NCBI GenBank assembly: GCA_020631405.1
Contig: JAHDHH010000024.1
Span: 1 to 55,724 of the forward strand
Direction: 5' to 3'
Length of the DNA: 55,724 nt
DNA from: Saprospiraceae bacterium
GTDB lineage: Bacteria; Bacteroidota; Bacteroidia; Chitinophagales; Saprospiraceae
Made by a program: the position numbers and the translations under genes. This document shows, one piece after another, positions 44,971 through 54,144 of this stretch. The notes beneath the pieces were generated by a model. It was not told the origin of the DNA. It saw nothing but the letters and a program-made list of their open reading frames with translations, and searched no databases. Numbering within the stretch: position 1 is the stretch's first letter; each line of letters opens with the position of its first letter.

Positions 44971-45270
44971 ACCTTGGGTTTAGATATTAGAGAGCTTTCA
45001 ATTGTAATAGAATGTGATATTTGCAATCTCAAATAGTTTTGTGAAGTAAGTTTGAAGATAGAATTCGAATACTAATTCATAATGATAGATTATTTCTAAC
45101 TTTATTGCATACTAATGTGATTGTTAGTTTTCTTTTCATTTATCTCATTGACATTTAACATTCAAATTGTTTGATTTTTCGCAAAGAGTTTGGAAGTTGA
45201 ATTGCTTAATGTAAGAATGTGGTAGAGGTGAATAGTAATGCTGGATCCATTGTTCTAAATAAAGTGACTT
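44971..45270. other. 300-base divergent intergenic region
   Basis: Between the arylamine N-acetyltransferase (minus) and the histidine kinase (plus). It is very AT-rich. The only promoter-like match is a TAGTTTTG on the plus strand near 45034, over 200 bases before the kinase start. No hairpin or open frame of note is seen. Confidence 0.4.
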
Positions 45271-47280
45271 ATGACAACATGGAGAATTCCACTTCTGCTA
45301 TTATTTTCTGCGACATTATGTATGAATGCCTTGTCGCAAGAGGATTCTCCCGTAATTACACAATTAAAAGACGAACTATCATCTTCCAACACAACTATTG
45401 AGCAAGTTGACATATACAATAAGATTGCTTTTCAGCTATTGTTTATTGATACTGCATTATGTATGACCTATATCGATACAGCAGCATCAATGTCTAAAGA
45501 TGACGGCTATAAGCAAGGGTTGGCAAGGGCATTAAACATAGTATCTCTTCATCATATATTTCAAAATAGGCATGACAAAGGTATTGCTATCAACAAAGAG
45601 GCATTGGGCTATTGTGATGACGAAGATCACTTTGTAAAAGGTAAGATTTATAATGCCATAGGGATGGCTTATCAAAAAATGTATGTTGTTGATAAATGTT
45701 TAGAAAATTACCAACAAGCACTCTATCATGCTACAGAGACCAATGATACAATGACCACTGCTGTGGTTCTAGGTAATATCGCTAATATCCATAGTACGCA
45801 GAACAACCTCGAGGATGCTAAGTATTACTTTTTACAACTTGAAGAACTTTCATCTAGTCACCAAGATCAAAATGTGCAATTTGCATTCTACATAAGGTAT
45901 GCAGAGTTTCTAACCAAGACCAATGATTTTGAAGAGTCCTTGAAGTACCTAGATAAAGCGTTGATCAGCGCAGAAGACCTTAAACATAATAGTAAAATCA
46001 GAAAGGTACGCTTGCAAATGGCAATTAATAATATCAGCTCAGGTAAGTATGAAATTGCTGAAATTTGTCTTGATAGCATGATGAGCAATGCCATAGAGCC
46101 AACCGATCATACAAGGGTAAGATACCACTATTGGAAGGCTAATTTGGAATATCTCAAAGAGAATCCAAGGATTGCATTTCAGAATGCCCAAGTTGGCTTG
46201 GATATCATTAATGAGTCAAATGACTTTTATTTTTACAAACCGAAGTTATTGACTCTATTGCATAACATAGAAGGTCAGAATTACAATTATAAGGAGGCCT
46301 ATGCCTACCTATTGGAGTTGAATGATTGGCAAGACAGTATTGGTCTTAAAGAAAGAGAGAATAAAATTCTAGAGCTTGAGACAAAGTATCAATCAGAAAA
46401 AAGAGAAATAGAAAATACCTTACTTAAAGTACAGTCAGAGAGTAAATCTGTCAAATTGAAACAAAGAACTCAATTAGCAATTGCCTCGATTATGGCAATG
46501 TTGTTGAGTCTAGTCTTATTATATATTCTTTTTAGGAACTCAAGGAAAGATAAACGCAATAATGAACTCTTAGAGAGTAAGGTGCATGAAAGGACGTTAA
46601 AGCTGAAAAAGTCAAATGAAGAATTAGAACGATTCTCCTACATTGCTTCACATGATTTGAAAGAGCCCATCCGAAATATCAAGGCGTTTACAAACCTGCT
46701 TAAAACAAAAATTAACAGCGAGAATAGCTCACCTGAAGTTGTAAAGTATCTGAACATAGTTGATATGAGTTCGGATCAAATGGAATTTTTAGTAAACGGC
46801 ATACTTGACTATACCAAGCTAGGAGATCATAAGAATAAAGAAATGGTAGACCTCAATGAAGTGGTTGAAAATGTAACAGTATATCTACAAAATCTTATTT
46901 CTGAAAAACAATCAAAGGTGATATATGATAAACTACCAACTATTGAGTGTAATCCAATTCAAGTTTTTCAGGTGTTCAAGAATCTGATTGAAAATGGAAT
47001 CAAGTATAATGAGTCTGATGTGCCAATGGTTGAAATTAACTGTAATCAGCAAGAAAATTTAACTGCAATTAAGTTTAAGGACAATGGAATTGGAATAGAT
47101 AGTAAGCATAAAGATGAGGTGTTTGAGATGTTCTCTAGATTGCACAATAGAAAGCAATATACAGGCTCAGGTCTAGGGTTGTCGATTGTTAAGAAAGTTT
47201 CTGCTTTGATGGGTGGTCAGATTGCCTTGGAGAAAAGTGACTCAACTGGATCTATCTTTACGCTTTCGCTGCCAAAGTAG
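45271..47280 (+). CDS. TPR-containing sensor histidine kinase (orphan)
   Basis: 669 residues. A signal sequence (1-22) leads to a periplasmic tetratricopeptide-like region (about 40-350, with repeats such as KIYNAIGMAYQKMYVVDKCL and VVLGNIANIHSTQNNLEDAK). A coiled coil (360-395) and one transmembrane helix (402-421) follow. A second coiled coil (KVHERTLKLKKSNEELERF) precedes the kinase. The phospho-accepting histidine is H461 in YIASHDLKEP. The ATPase domain shows NLIENGIKYN, KFKDNGIGID and GSGLGLSIVKK. There is no receiver domain and no adjacent response regulator, so the partner is elsewhere. The ligand sensed by the TPR region is unknown. Confidence 0.92.
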   Translation: MTTWRIPLLLLFSATLCMNALSQEDSPVITQLKDELSSSNTTIEQVDIYNKIAFQLLFIDTALCMTYIDTAASMSKDDGYKQGLARALNIVSLHHIFQNRHDKGIAINKEALGYCDDEDHFVKGKIYNAIGMAYQKMYVVDKCLENYQQALYHATETNDTMTTAVVLGNIANIHSTQNNLEDAKYYFLQLEELSSSHQDQNVQFAFYIRYAEFLTKTNDFEESLKYLDKALISAEDLKHNSKIRKVRLQMAINNISSGKYEIAEICLDSMMSNAIEPTDHTRVRYHYWKANLEYLKENPRIAFQNAQVGLDIINESNDFYFYKPKLLTLLHNIEGQNYNYKEAYAYLLELNDWQDSIGLKERENKILELETKYQSEKREIENTLLKVQSESKSVKLKQRTQLAIASIMAMLLSLVLLYILFRNSRKDKRNNELLESKVHERTLKLKKSNEELERFSYIASHDLKEPIRNIKAFTNLLKTKINSENSSPEVVKYLNIVDMSSDQMEFLVNGILDYTKLGDHKNKEMVDLNEVVENVTVYLQNLISEKQSKVIYDKLPTIECNPIQVFQVFKNLIENGIKYNESDVPMVEINCNQQENLTAIKFKDNGIGIDSKHKDEVFEMFSRLHNRKQYTGSGLGLSIVKKVSALMGGQIALEKSDSTGSIFTLSLPK

Positions 47281-47381
47281 TTTCCTATTTAAGTCTGTTG
47301 TGTTATTAGTCATCATAAAGCCAAGCTTCAAACCATAATCCATAGTTTACTTGGAAGAAGTATTCACCTTGAGGGTATTAG

Positions 47382-47471
47382 AATGTTAAAGACTCTACCT
47401 CTGGCATCTATTTGGCAAGAGTGCAAACAGAACATGCTGTATTTACAAGAAAAGGTACAGGTAAAAAATAG
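47382..47471 (+). pseudogene. Decayed T9SS sorting-domain fragment
   Basis: A 29-codon frame between two stops encodes STSGIYLARVQTEHAVFTRK and ends a few residues later. This looks like the extreme C-terminus of a T9SS type A sorting domain (the GIYxxxV...F..K pattern). Upstream bases hold stops in this frame and only short open stretches in others, so no complete gene is left. It lies in the 287-base gap before the GH5 gene. It could be the relic of another secreted protein. A chance similarity is possible because the segment is short. Confidence 0.4.
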
Positions 47472-47567
47472 GGTTTTACGCGAGGTTTTAATGACCAATG
47501 TCATTTAGAAAGCTATCTTAGAGAAATAGGTCTTTTTCATTCGGTTCATCCAATCATAACACATCAT

Positions 47568-50294
47568 ATGGTCAACATTAAGCTTCCTTGTTTCATGTTA
47601 TTGATACTGCTATTTTGCCAGATGGCAAATGCTCAACACTTCCTGAGTACACAGGGTAAAACAATCGTGAATGAGAACCAAGAACCGATACTCCTCAGAG
47701 GAATGGGACTTGGTGGCTGGATGGTTCAAGAAGGCTATATGCTACAAACGGCAAGTTTTGCCAATCCACAGCATGAAATAAGGGGAATTATTGAAGAGCT
47801 CATTGGACAAGAAGATACAGAAGCGTTCTATGAAGCATGGCTGACTAATCATGTGCAGAAGTCAGATATTGACTCACTCAAGGCTTGGGGATTTAATTCG
47901 GTACGACTGCCGATGCATTACAACCTATTTACGCTACCTATTGAAGAAGAACCTGTACTCGGCCAAGATACTTGGCTGGATAAGGGATTCCAACTTACAG
48001 ATAGCTTGGTTTCTTGGTGTAAGGCCAACGAAATGTATATCATCTTAGATATGCATGCAGCTCCTGGTGGACAAGGTTACGACGCTGCCATTTCGGATTA
48101 CGACCCAACCAAGCCGTCACTTTGGGAAAGTGTTGAAAATAGAAGGAAGTTAGTAGCATTGTGGCAGAGAATTGCAGAATACTATGCTGACGAACAATGG
48201 ATAGCTGGGTATGACTTATTGAACGAACCAAACTGGGACTTACCTGGCGGGAATGCATTGAGATCTCTCTATCAAAATATTGTACAAGGAATCAGAGAAG
48301 TAGATGGCCGACATATTGTGTTCATTGAGGGCAATTGGTTTGCCAATGATTTTACTGGTCTGACACCACCATGGGATGACAACTTTGTCTATTCTCCGCA
48401 TAAGTATTGGTCAACAAATGATGTAGCGACAATGCAGTGGGTCATCGATCTAAGAAATACCTACAATGTTCCCCTTTACCTAGGTGAGAGTGGGGAGAAT
48501 TCTAATGTCTGGTTTCGAGATGCGATTGCTTTATTAGAGGGATTAGATATTGGCTGGGCATGGTGGCCAATGAAGAAGGTAGAATCAATTGCTGGTCCGC
48601 TGTCAGTTGTCAAATCTCCTGAGTATCAAACACTATTAGACTATTGGAGTGGCACTGGCTCAATGCCAAGTGCCGCATTCGCTAGGGCAGCGTTGATGGA
48701 TCTTGCTGAAAAGCTCAAAACTGAGCATTGCGTTTATCAAAAAGATGTCATCGACGCTATGTTTAGGCAGGTTTATTCCGACGAAACTATACCTTTTGCT
48801 GAGCATAGGATACCAGGCGTCGTCCATGCTTCAGACTATGACATGGGAGTGATTGGATCAGCCTATGATGATGTCCAATCAGGAAATTATTCTGTATCAA
48901 CAGGAGAATATTCATCATGGAATGATGGCTGGCAGTATCGTAATGATGGAGTGGACATAGAGTACTCTGAAAACACTGTCAATACTAATGGTTATAATGT
49001 TGGATTCATGGACGCTGGTGAGTGGATGCAATATACAGTGACAGTAGAGGAGGACGGAGTCTATGAGGCTAGAATCAGGACTGCCTCGGGTGGCTCAGGT
49101 GGGTTCTTTCACTTAGCTATGGATGGTGGTGATATTATCCCAAGGACCTTTATTGACCCCACCGGAGATTGGCAAAATTGGCAAACAGTTACTGTTTCTA
49201 ATATCATCTTAGATGCTGGAATGCATAAGCTTCGCTTTTATACAGACGTTGCTGGTTTTAACGTGGCAAATATTGAATTTGTGAAGACAATAGTCAATAG
49301 TGAAGACCTGCCGACCCTATTTGTGTCGGCTGAGACTGTTAATGAATCAAGTCTTCAAATCAGCATCAATAAATCAATTCAACCGAATTTGCCCACATCA
49401 CCTGCTGGACTAGAGGTCAGTATTGATGGCGCAGCTGTACCTATAACAGAGGTCAGTGTAGACCCAAGTAATACTAGAGTGGTTAATATCAGTGTTGATC
49501 ATATCATGAATCATACAGAAGTCATCAAAGTCACCTACATAGAGAGTGGGATTGAGTCAACTGATGGCTCTATGTTACAAGCATTTACCTTAGAGGATGT
49601 CAAGAATAGTCTAGACTTCGTACATCAGATTCCAACAAAGATTGAAGCAGAGTCATTTGTTGAGCAATCAGGGATAGTATTGGAGACATCATCGGATATT
49701 GGAGGAGGTCAGAATGTTGGATATTTAGATCCAGGGGATTATATGGAATATGATGTCAATATTTCAGAAGCAGGTGACTATAGAGTCAATTATAGGACAG
49801 CAGCTGAATTCGGTACAGGTGCTTTGCAATTACAATTAGTTGATGCCCTTGGCAATGTATCAATACTTGATTCGCCATCATTCAGTTCCACAGGTGGTTG
49901 GCAATCATGGACGACCACTACAAGAGATGTCAGTATGCCTCAAGGTCGGTACACTCTGCGTATCCGTATTACTCAAGCGCCATTCAATCTCAATTGGTTA
50001 GAATTTAATCTTTCTGCGGCTTCAGTGGATATAGTAAATGGTTTTGGAGATATCAGTCTATTCCCTAATCCAAGTAGCCAATCTATATGTGTAGAAGCGA
50101 ATCTAGACCAATTTCAAAAGGTAAGTCTTGAGATAATTGATTTGACTGGAAGACTGTATACCCAACGACTAGTCCCGCTAACTAATCAAATTCATGAGAC
50201 ATTCTCAATTAACGACTTACGACAAGGGATCTACTTACTCAAAATTGAGCTATCTAATGGGTCAGTTGAATATCAGCGCTTTGTGAAGTATTAG
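47568..50294 (+). CDS. Secreted GH5-family glycosidase with two CBM6-like modules and T9SS sorting domain
   Basis: 908 residues. A signal peptide ends near MANAQ. The GH5 TIM-barrel covers ~25-365: LLRGMGLGGWM, FNSVRLPMHY, ILDMHAAPGGQG, acid/base E220 in YDLLNEPNWD and nucleophile E307 in YLGESGENSN. A CBM6-like module at ~440-575 (GYNVGFMDAGEWMQYTVTV) is followed by an Ig-like spacer (about 580-680). A second CBM6-like module spans ~690-815 (GQNVGYLDPGDYMEYDVNIS). The last ~80 residues form a T9SS sorting domain (ISLFPNPSSQ, then LRQGIYLLKIE). It should hydrolyse a beta-glucan or mannan-type polysaccharide outside the cell. The exact specificity is not readable from these motifs. Confidence 0.9.
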   Translation: MVNIKLPCFMLLILLFCQMANAQHFLSTQGKTIVNENQEPILLRGMGLGGWMVQEGYMLQTASFANPQHEIRGIIEELIGQEDTEAFYEAWLTNHVQKSDIDSLKAWGFNSVRLPMHYNLFTLPIEEEPVLGQDTWLDKGFQLTDSLVSWCKANEMYIILDMHAAPGGQGYDAAISDYDPTKPSLWESVENRRKLVALWQRIAEYYADEQWIAGYDLLNEPNWDLPGGNALRSLYQNIVQGIREVDGRHIVFIEGNWFANDFTGLTPPWDDNFVYSPHKYWSTNDVATMQWVIDLRNTYNVPLYLGESGENSNVWFRDAIALLEGLDIGWAWWPMKKVESIAGPLSVVKSPEYQTLLDYWSGTGSMPSAAFARAALMDLAEKLKTEHCVYQKDVIDAMFRQVYSDETIPFAEHRIPGVVHASDYDMGVIGSAYDDVQSGNYSVSTGEYSSWNDGWQYRNDGVDIEYSENTVNTNGYNVGFMDAGEWMQYTVTVEEDGVYEARIRTASGGSGGFFHLAMDGGDIIPRTFIDPTGDWQNWQTVTVSNIILDAGMHKLRFYTDVAGFNVANIEFVKTIVNSEDLPTLFVSAETVNESSLQISINKSIQPNLPTSPAGLEVSIDGAAVPITEVSVDPSNTRVVNISVDHIMNHTEVIKVTYIESGIESTDGSMLQAFTLEDVKNSLDFVHQIPTKIEAESFVEQSGIVLETSSDIGGGQNVGYLDPGDYMEYDVNISEAGDYRVNYRTAAEFGTGALQLQLVDALGNVSILDSPSFSSTGGWQSWTTTTRDVSMPQGRYTLRIRITQAPFNLNWLEFNLSAASVDIVNGFGDISLFPNPSSQSICVEANLDQFQKVSLEIIDLTGRLYTQRLVPLTNQIHETFSINDLRQGIYLLKIELSNGSVEYQRFVKY

Positions 50295-50318
50295 ACATCA
50301 GATAGGAGTTGCATTGGC

Positions 50319-51104
50319 TTACTTATGCTGGCTATACATCCAAGACATGATCATAGCATCGCTATATGCTCCTATCCATGAGAAATGCCCAGCTGTAGGA
50401 TATTGGGTATAACCAGGCTTTCCCCCAGCCTGAGTCAAGGCATTAAGCATATCCTGAGCATGTTCTGGTTTGACTACAGTATCTAGTGCTCCATGAACTA
50501 TCCAAATAGGGATGTGGACTATGGATTCTGCTTTGGTAATGTCTCCAGCCCCACAAACAGGAAGAGCCGCGGCAAAGAGATCTGGGTAACGCATCAAAGC
50601 GTCATAGGTGCCATATCCACCCATTGATAAGCCTGTAATATAGATTCTGTCAGTATCTATTGGAAGGGTGTTGATAGCATGATCGATGAGTTCTCTGACT
50701 AGTTCCATAGGGCGAGTGGGAGAGGGAAGCAGGCTAACACGTTCCTTATCTAGCCCAGCCCAAGTCATGTCAGCAGGACACTGAGGAGCTATGACTATCG
50801 AAGGATACATTTTCATGTTATTACTTGTTGCAAAGTTCGACACTCCCCACTTGAGTTGAGCTTGGTTGTCATTGCCACGTTCGCCTGATCCATGGAGAAA
50901 AACAACTAACGGATACTTGCTCTTTGAGTCATAGTCAGAGACTAATTGTCGATAGAGCAATGTATCTCCACTTGGACTAATAAACTCCTCTCCGCTGAAT
51001 AGTGAGGGCTGAGCCTGAGTACTTGGATAAGATGCCAAGTGAAAAGCAAGAATAAGGTAAAATAGTAGATAGTGTTGCATAGTTGATAAATTAGAGATTA
51101 GCAT
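50319..51104 (-). CDS. Secreted alpha/beta-hydrolase (esterase / prolyl-oligopeptidase-like)
   Basis: 261 residues. A signal peptide ends near STQAQ; an internal ATG at 51080 would give a tidier signal peptide than the ATG at 51104. The alpha/beta-hydrolase fold shows LVVFLHGSGERGNDNQAQ (oxyanion region), the nucleophile elbow GLSMGGYGTYDAL, PIWIVHGALDTVV with the acidic residue and a final histidine in GHFSWIGAYSDA. This resembles PHB-depolymerase/phospholipase-type esterases. The start overlaps the upstream membrane-protein gene by 14 bases. Position next to the GH5 gene suggests deacylation of plant or algal polysaccharide, which is inference. Confidence 0.83.
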   Translation of the reverse strand: MLISNLSTMQHYLLFYLILAFHLASYPSTQAQPSLFSGEEFISPSGDTLLYRQLVSDYDSKSKYPLVVFLHGSGERGNDNQAQLKWGVSNFATSNNMKMYPSIVIAPQCPADMTWAGLDKERVSLLPSPTRPMELVRELIDHAINTLPIDTDRIYITGLSMGGYGTYDALMRYPDLFAAALPVCGAGDITKAESIVHIPIWIVHGALDTVVKPEHAQDMLNALTQAGGKPGYTQYPTAGHFSWIGAYSDAMIMSWMYSQHK

Positions 51105-51951
51105 GAATTTGACTTGCTATAGTGTTCAATTCTTCTTGTTTATTAAGACCTGCATGAAGTGTCAAGATTTGCTTGTCCTTCAAGTGTACGGTCATGTTTT
51201 TCAGCCCGCCTCTTCCAGTGCTTATTTGACTAGAATTGACATAGTCGATGTCTTTTAGAGGTATCATCCGCTTTCGTAAGGCCATTGGACTAATGTGGGC
51301 CAAATGCTTGCCCTCAATGTGGATAAGTTGACTTGTTTGAACTATTAACACTGCAATGAGTAACGGGATTATCGACAATACTAAAGTAGGCCAAAACATT
51401 CCTTCATATTTAATAACTAACAGGTATACAAACCCTAGTATAGGTAGTAATAATACCACATAGCTGTTGCGATACCATTTCCTAAGGTAGAATAGGTTGT
51501 TGATTCCATATTGTTGCATGATGTAAACCTTGACATCTAGGGATACTTGATGAATAGCCTTGAGCAATGCAGCTTCATTTTGATAGATGTGATAAGGGAA
51601 GCAAAATTCACCTTTGGCAGTCTGAATACTCAATCCTCCACGTGCAGTCACAACAGGGATTGCTCGAGTTGGAATCTGTGCTAATTGCTGAATATCTGAT
51701 AAAGTAAAGCTTTGACTAGCACCTTTGAGCTGATATGTAATTACTTGATCCTTGATTGTGAAAGTTGGAATTTTGCGGAATAGGCTGATAATCCAATAGA
51801 ACATTAATAGGATAAACCCAACACAGAGAAACCAAGGAAGTGAGTAACTCAGTAGAATGCCTTCTTGAGTGATTCCAACTAATAACAAGGTGAATACCGT
51901 GACAAGAAAAAGTGACGGAACAAAGGCTATTATGTTGAGTTTGGATTGCAT
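51091..51951 (-). CDS. Membrane protein, PH-like domains, unknown
   Basis: 286 residues with about four hydrophobic segments: 7-27 (FVPSLFLVTVFTLLLVGI), 33-56, then two adjacent helices around 158-202. The soluble stretches after each pair (VITYQLKGASQSFTLSDIQQ and HIEGKHLAHISPMALRKR) have the beta-strand pattern of bacterial PH-like domains, each followed by a short helix. The two halves look like an internal repeat of TM-pair plus PH-like domain. No specific function is recognised. It overlaps the esterase gene and is probably cotranscribed with it. Confidence 0.65.
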   Translation of the reverse strand: MQSKLNIIAFVPSLFLVTVFTLLLVGITQEGILLSYSLPWFLCVGFILLMFYWIISLFRKIPTFTIKDQVITYQLKGASQSFTLSDIQQLAQIPTRAIPVVTARGGLSIQTAKGEFCFPYHIYQNEAALLKAIHQVSLDVKVYIMQQYGINNLFYLRKWYRNSYVVLLLPILGFVYLLVIKYEGMFWPTLVLSIIPLLIAVLIVQTSQLIHIEGKHLAHISPMALRKRMIPLKDIDYVNSSQISTGRGGLKNMTVHLKDKQILTLHAGLNKQEELNTIASQIHANL

Positions 51952-52020
51952 TACAGTTACAATATCCGAATTTAATGTAGGACATGATTACACATACAAG
52001 AGAATTTGGACTGCTCACAT

Positions 52021-52055
52021 AAAAAAAGCGAGAGCCTAAATACTAGACTCTCGCT
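52021..52055 (-). terminator. Intrinsic terminator after the PDZ-T9SS gene
   Basis: AGCGAGAG and CTCTCGCT (52027-52034 and 52048-52055) form an 8-bp stem. On the minus strand it is followed by a run of seven T residues. It lies about 25 bases after the stop of the gene at 52078. Confidence 0.8.
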
Positions 52056-52077
52056 TCATCAATAATTATTAAAGCAT

Positions 52078-52983
52078 TTATCTTATGAACTGAACTTTGC
52101 GTTTGTAGACTTCCTTGCCTTGTTGGATACTGAAAAGGTATAACCCATCACTGACATTGTCGAAGGTATAATTTAGCGAAAGCTCACCACTGAAGTTAGC
52201 AAATACTTCACTATGTAATTGTTTTCCCGAAAGGGTAGTTACACTGAATTCCACAGCCTCGTCAGAGCCCGACTTGAAGACGACATTGGATTGATGACTT
52301 GTGGGGTTAGGGTAGGCTTTGAATGTGTATGCTACCACATTGAGGTCGGTTTCGCTAAGTATTGCTGCTTGTTCTTCTACACAATACTTGTAAGTTACAG
52401 TCTGTACACCTCTACTACCGACTGTGACATATTGAGAGTAAGGAGTAGATAGAGTCTCCAATTTGAGTTCGACTCGATCTCCGATCTCACTAGCCAGTAC
52501 TGCTTGTTTCAATTCTGGGAAATTGTTGATAGACACACCATTGTATTCAGTGATATTTTCTTCTGCTGTAATACCAGCCTTATCCGCTGCGGTGTTTGCT
52601 ATGACTTCTTTGATATCCACACCGTCATGGTCCTTACTCCCACTTCCCCATACACCTAAGAAGGGAGTCAATTCCGAGTGAACTTCTTTACAAATGAAAT
52701 CTCCTTCCTGATCAGTGTTAGCAGAATCAAAGCTAATGTCGGTGGTCTGTAAGGCAGTCCTAAATGTTCCTCTAATCACCAGCCTCTCTAAGTGGCCATG
52801 CTCTTGGATAAAGGTAGGAATATCAAACGCCAGGGCATCCTCCCCTTTGAGTTTCATCTGCTCTGCTCCTCCACTTACTGGATAGGTCTCCACGGTAATC
52901 CACTCACTCTTAATATTAAATTGTCCAAAACAACTATTCATAAGCCCCCACATGACTAGGGTACACACAATTCCTTTTCTCAT
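52078..52983 (-). CDS. Secreted PDZ-domain protein with T9SS sorting domain
   Basis: 301 residues. A signal peptide (1-21, ending CFGQ) is followed by ~80 residues of unknown fold. A PDZ domain covers ~103-178 (GVDIKEVIANTAADKAGITA, then EYNGVSINNFPELKQAV). A C-terminal T9SS type A sorting domain occupies ~220-301 (AYPNPTSHQSNVVF, then DGLYLFSIQQGKEVYKRKV). There is no protease domain, so this is a free PDZ module exported to the surface, possibly a scaffold or substrate binder. It is monocistronic, with a terminator on its 3' side. Confidence 0.85.
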   Translation of the reverse strand: MRKGIVCTLVMWGLMNSCFGQFNIKSEWITVETYPVSGGAEQMKLKGEDALAFDIPTFIQEHGHLERLVIRGTFRTALQTTDISFDSANTDQEGDFICKEVHSELTPFLGVWGSGSKDHDGVDIKEVIANTAADKAGITAEENITEYNGVSINNFPELKQAVLASEIGDRVELKLETLSTPYSQYVTVGSRGVQTVTYKYCVEEQAAILSETDLNVVAYTFKAYPNPTSHQSNVVFKSGSDEAVEFSVTTLSGKQLHSEVFANFSGELSLNYTFDNVSDGLYLFSIQQGKEVYKRKVQFIR

Positions 52984-53276
52984 AATACGTCTGTTAATTT
53001 CGATGTTAAAATATTAGATAATCCTACTAGACCAAGAAAAGGCTAATAGCGTAATTGATTACTCATCACAGGTTGGGTGGTAGCTTGCCCTCTTAAGACG
53101 TAGGAATGGAGCTTAAGGTTCCTATCCAATATGTTAAATCTTACGCCTGCAATCTTGAAGGTAATAGGAGTGGGGACTCAGCTGAAGTCAGCACTTTGGT
53201 TTTAACATTTCACACCTTAATTGACCTTTGCTATAGTCAAGGTTGAGCTATCTAGGATTGAAGACAAATCGGCACA
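52984..53276. other. 293-base intergenic region between two minus-strand genes
   Basis: Upstream of the PDZ gene. A TTG followed after 19 bases by TATTTTAA about 20 bases before the PDZ start is an imperfect promoter match. The arms AGGAA/TTCCT near 53100-53125 could form a weak stem. No known riboswitch pattern or open frame is recognised. Confidence 0.35.
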
Positions 53277-53924
53277 CTAGATGTACTGCTTGAGTTCTTC
53301 GAAGTCAGAGATGACGGCATTGGCATTGACTAGTGTCTGGTCAGTGACCTCAGGGTTAGCATAGCCAATGACAAAGATTCCAGCAGCATTTGCCGCAGTG
53401 ATGCCATTGTCAGAATCCTCGATTACGATACAGTGTTCTTTGGCAGTATTGCCGAGCTCAGCGGCCTTTTCGAAAATCTCTGGGTGAGGCTTAGACTGAG
53501 TGAGGTCGGCGCCACTGATTTTGGCAGTAAAGTACTGGTTGAGGTCAAAGCGATTGAAGACACGATTGATATTGACCATTGCTGATGAAGACGCAAGGAC
53601 TAGCGTGATGCCTTTGTGATAGAGATATTTGATGATGTCTTCCGCTCCTGGAATGAGGTGTAGGTTAGGATCATTTTCGAAGTATCCTACATAGCGTTTA
53701 CGTTTAGCAAGGACTAATGTATTGGGATCGTCGTCAAGGTCAAAGTGTGCAACCAAACGCTGAAAGGCATTGATGGTGGATGATCCAGTCAGAGTCTTAT
53801 ACAACTCCTCAGACACCTCAAGTCCAAGCGAAGCAAAGGTCTCAAAGTAGGCTTTCTTGTGGAGTTGCTCAGAATCAATGATGACTCCGTCCATATCAAA
53901 GAGTACGCAGGTAATGTCTTGCAT
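53277..53924 (-). CDS. HAD-family phosphatase (beta-phosphoglucomutase-like)
   Basis: 215 residues from the ATG at 53924; 13 upstream codons are judged non-coding because the family starts right at MQDITCVLFDMDGVIIDSE. The nucleophile aspartate is D9 and the acid/base D11 (DMDG). Motif II is LASSS, the lysine lies in SKPHPEIF, and motif III is VIEDSDNGITAANAAG. The helical cap (25-90) places it in subfamily IA, with beta-phosphoglucomutases and sugar or nucleotide phosphatases. The substrate is not determinable from sequence. It is monocistronic. Confidence 0.9.
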   Translation of the reverse strand: MQDITCVLFDMDGVIIDSEQLHKKAYFETFASLGLEVSEELYKTLTGSSTINAFQRLVAHFDLDDDPNTLVLAKRKRYVGYFENDPNLHLIPGAEDIIKYLYHKGITLVLASSSAMVNINRVFNRFDLNQYFTAKISGADLTQSKPHPEIFEKAAELGNTAKEHCIVIEDSDNGITAANAAGIFVIGYANPEVTDQTLVNANAVISDFEELKQYI

Positions 53925-54144
53925 TGTGTAGAATCTAGTAATCAATATCAGGTGAGATAACAATGAAAGATCAAAAGTAAGGTTTAAAACTCATCAAGCC
54001 TAAGGTCTCGACCTCAAAGGCACAAGAGTTACTTGGAGTGATGTATTTCACAGAACATCAGCCTATGATGGGAAAGATTACAATTATCAGATTGAGTTAT
54101 AATATCCATAATAATATTTGTAATTTTTGCTTTTATTATTCATC

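Noticed and set aside
52984-53276. Riboswitch in the leader of the PDZ gene
   Set aside because: The gap contains short complementary stretches, but no conserved core of any riboswitch class I know, and the downstream gene is not a metabolic gene.
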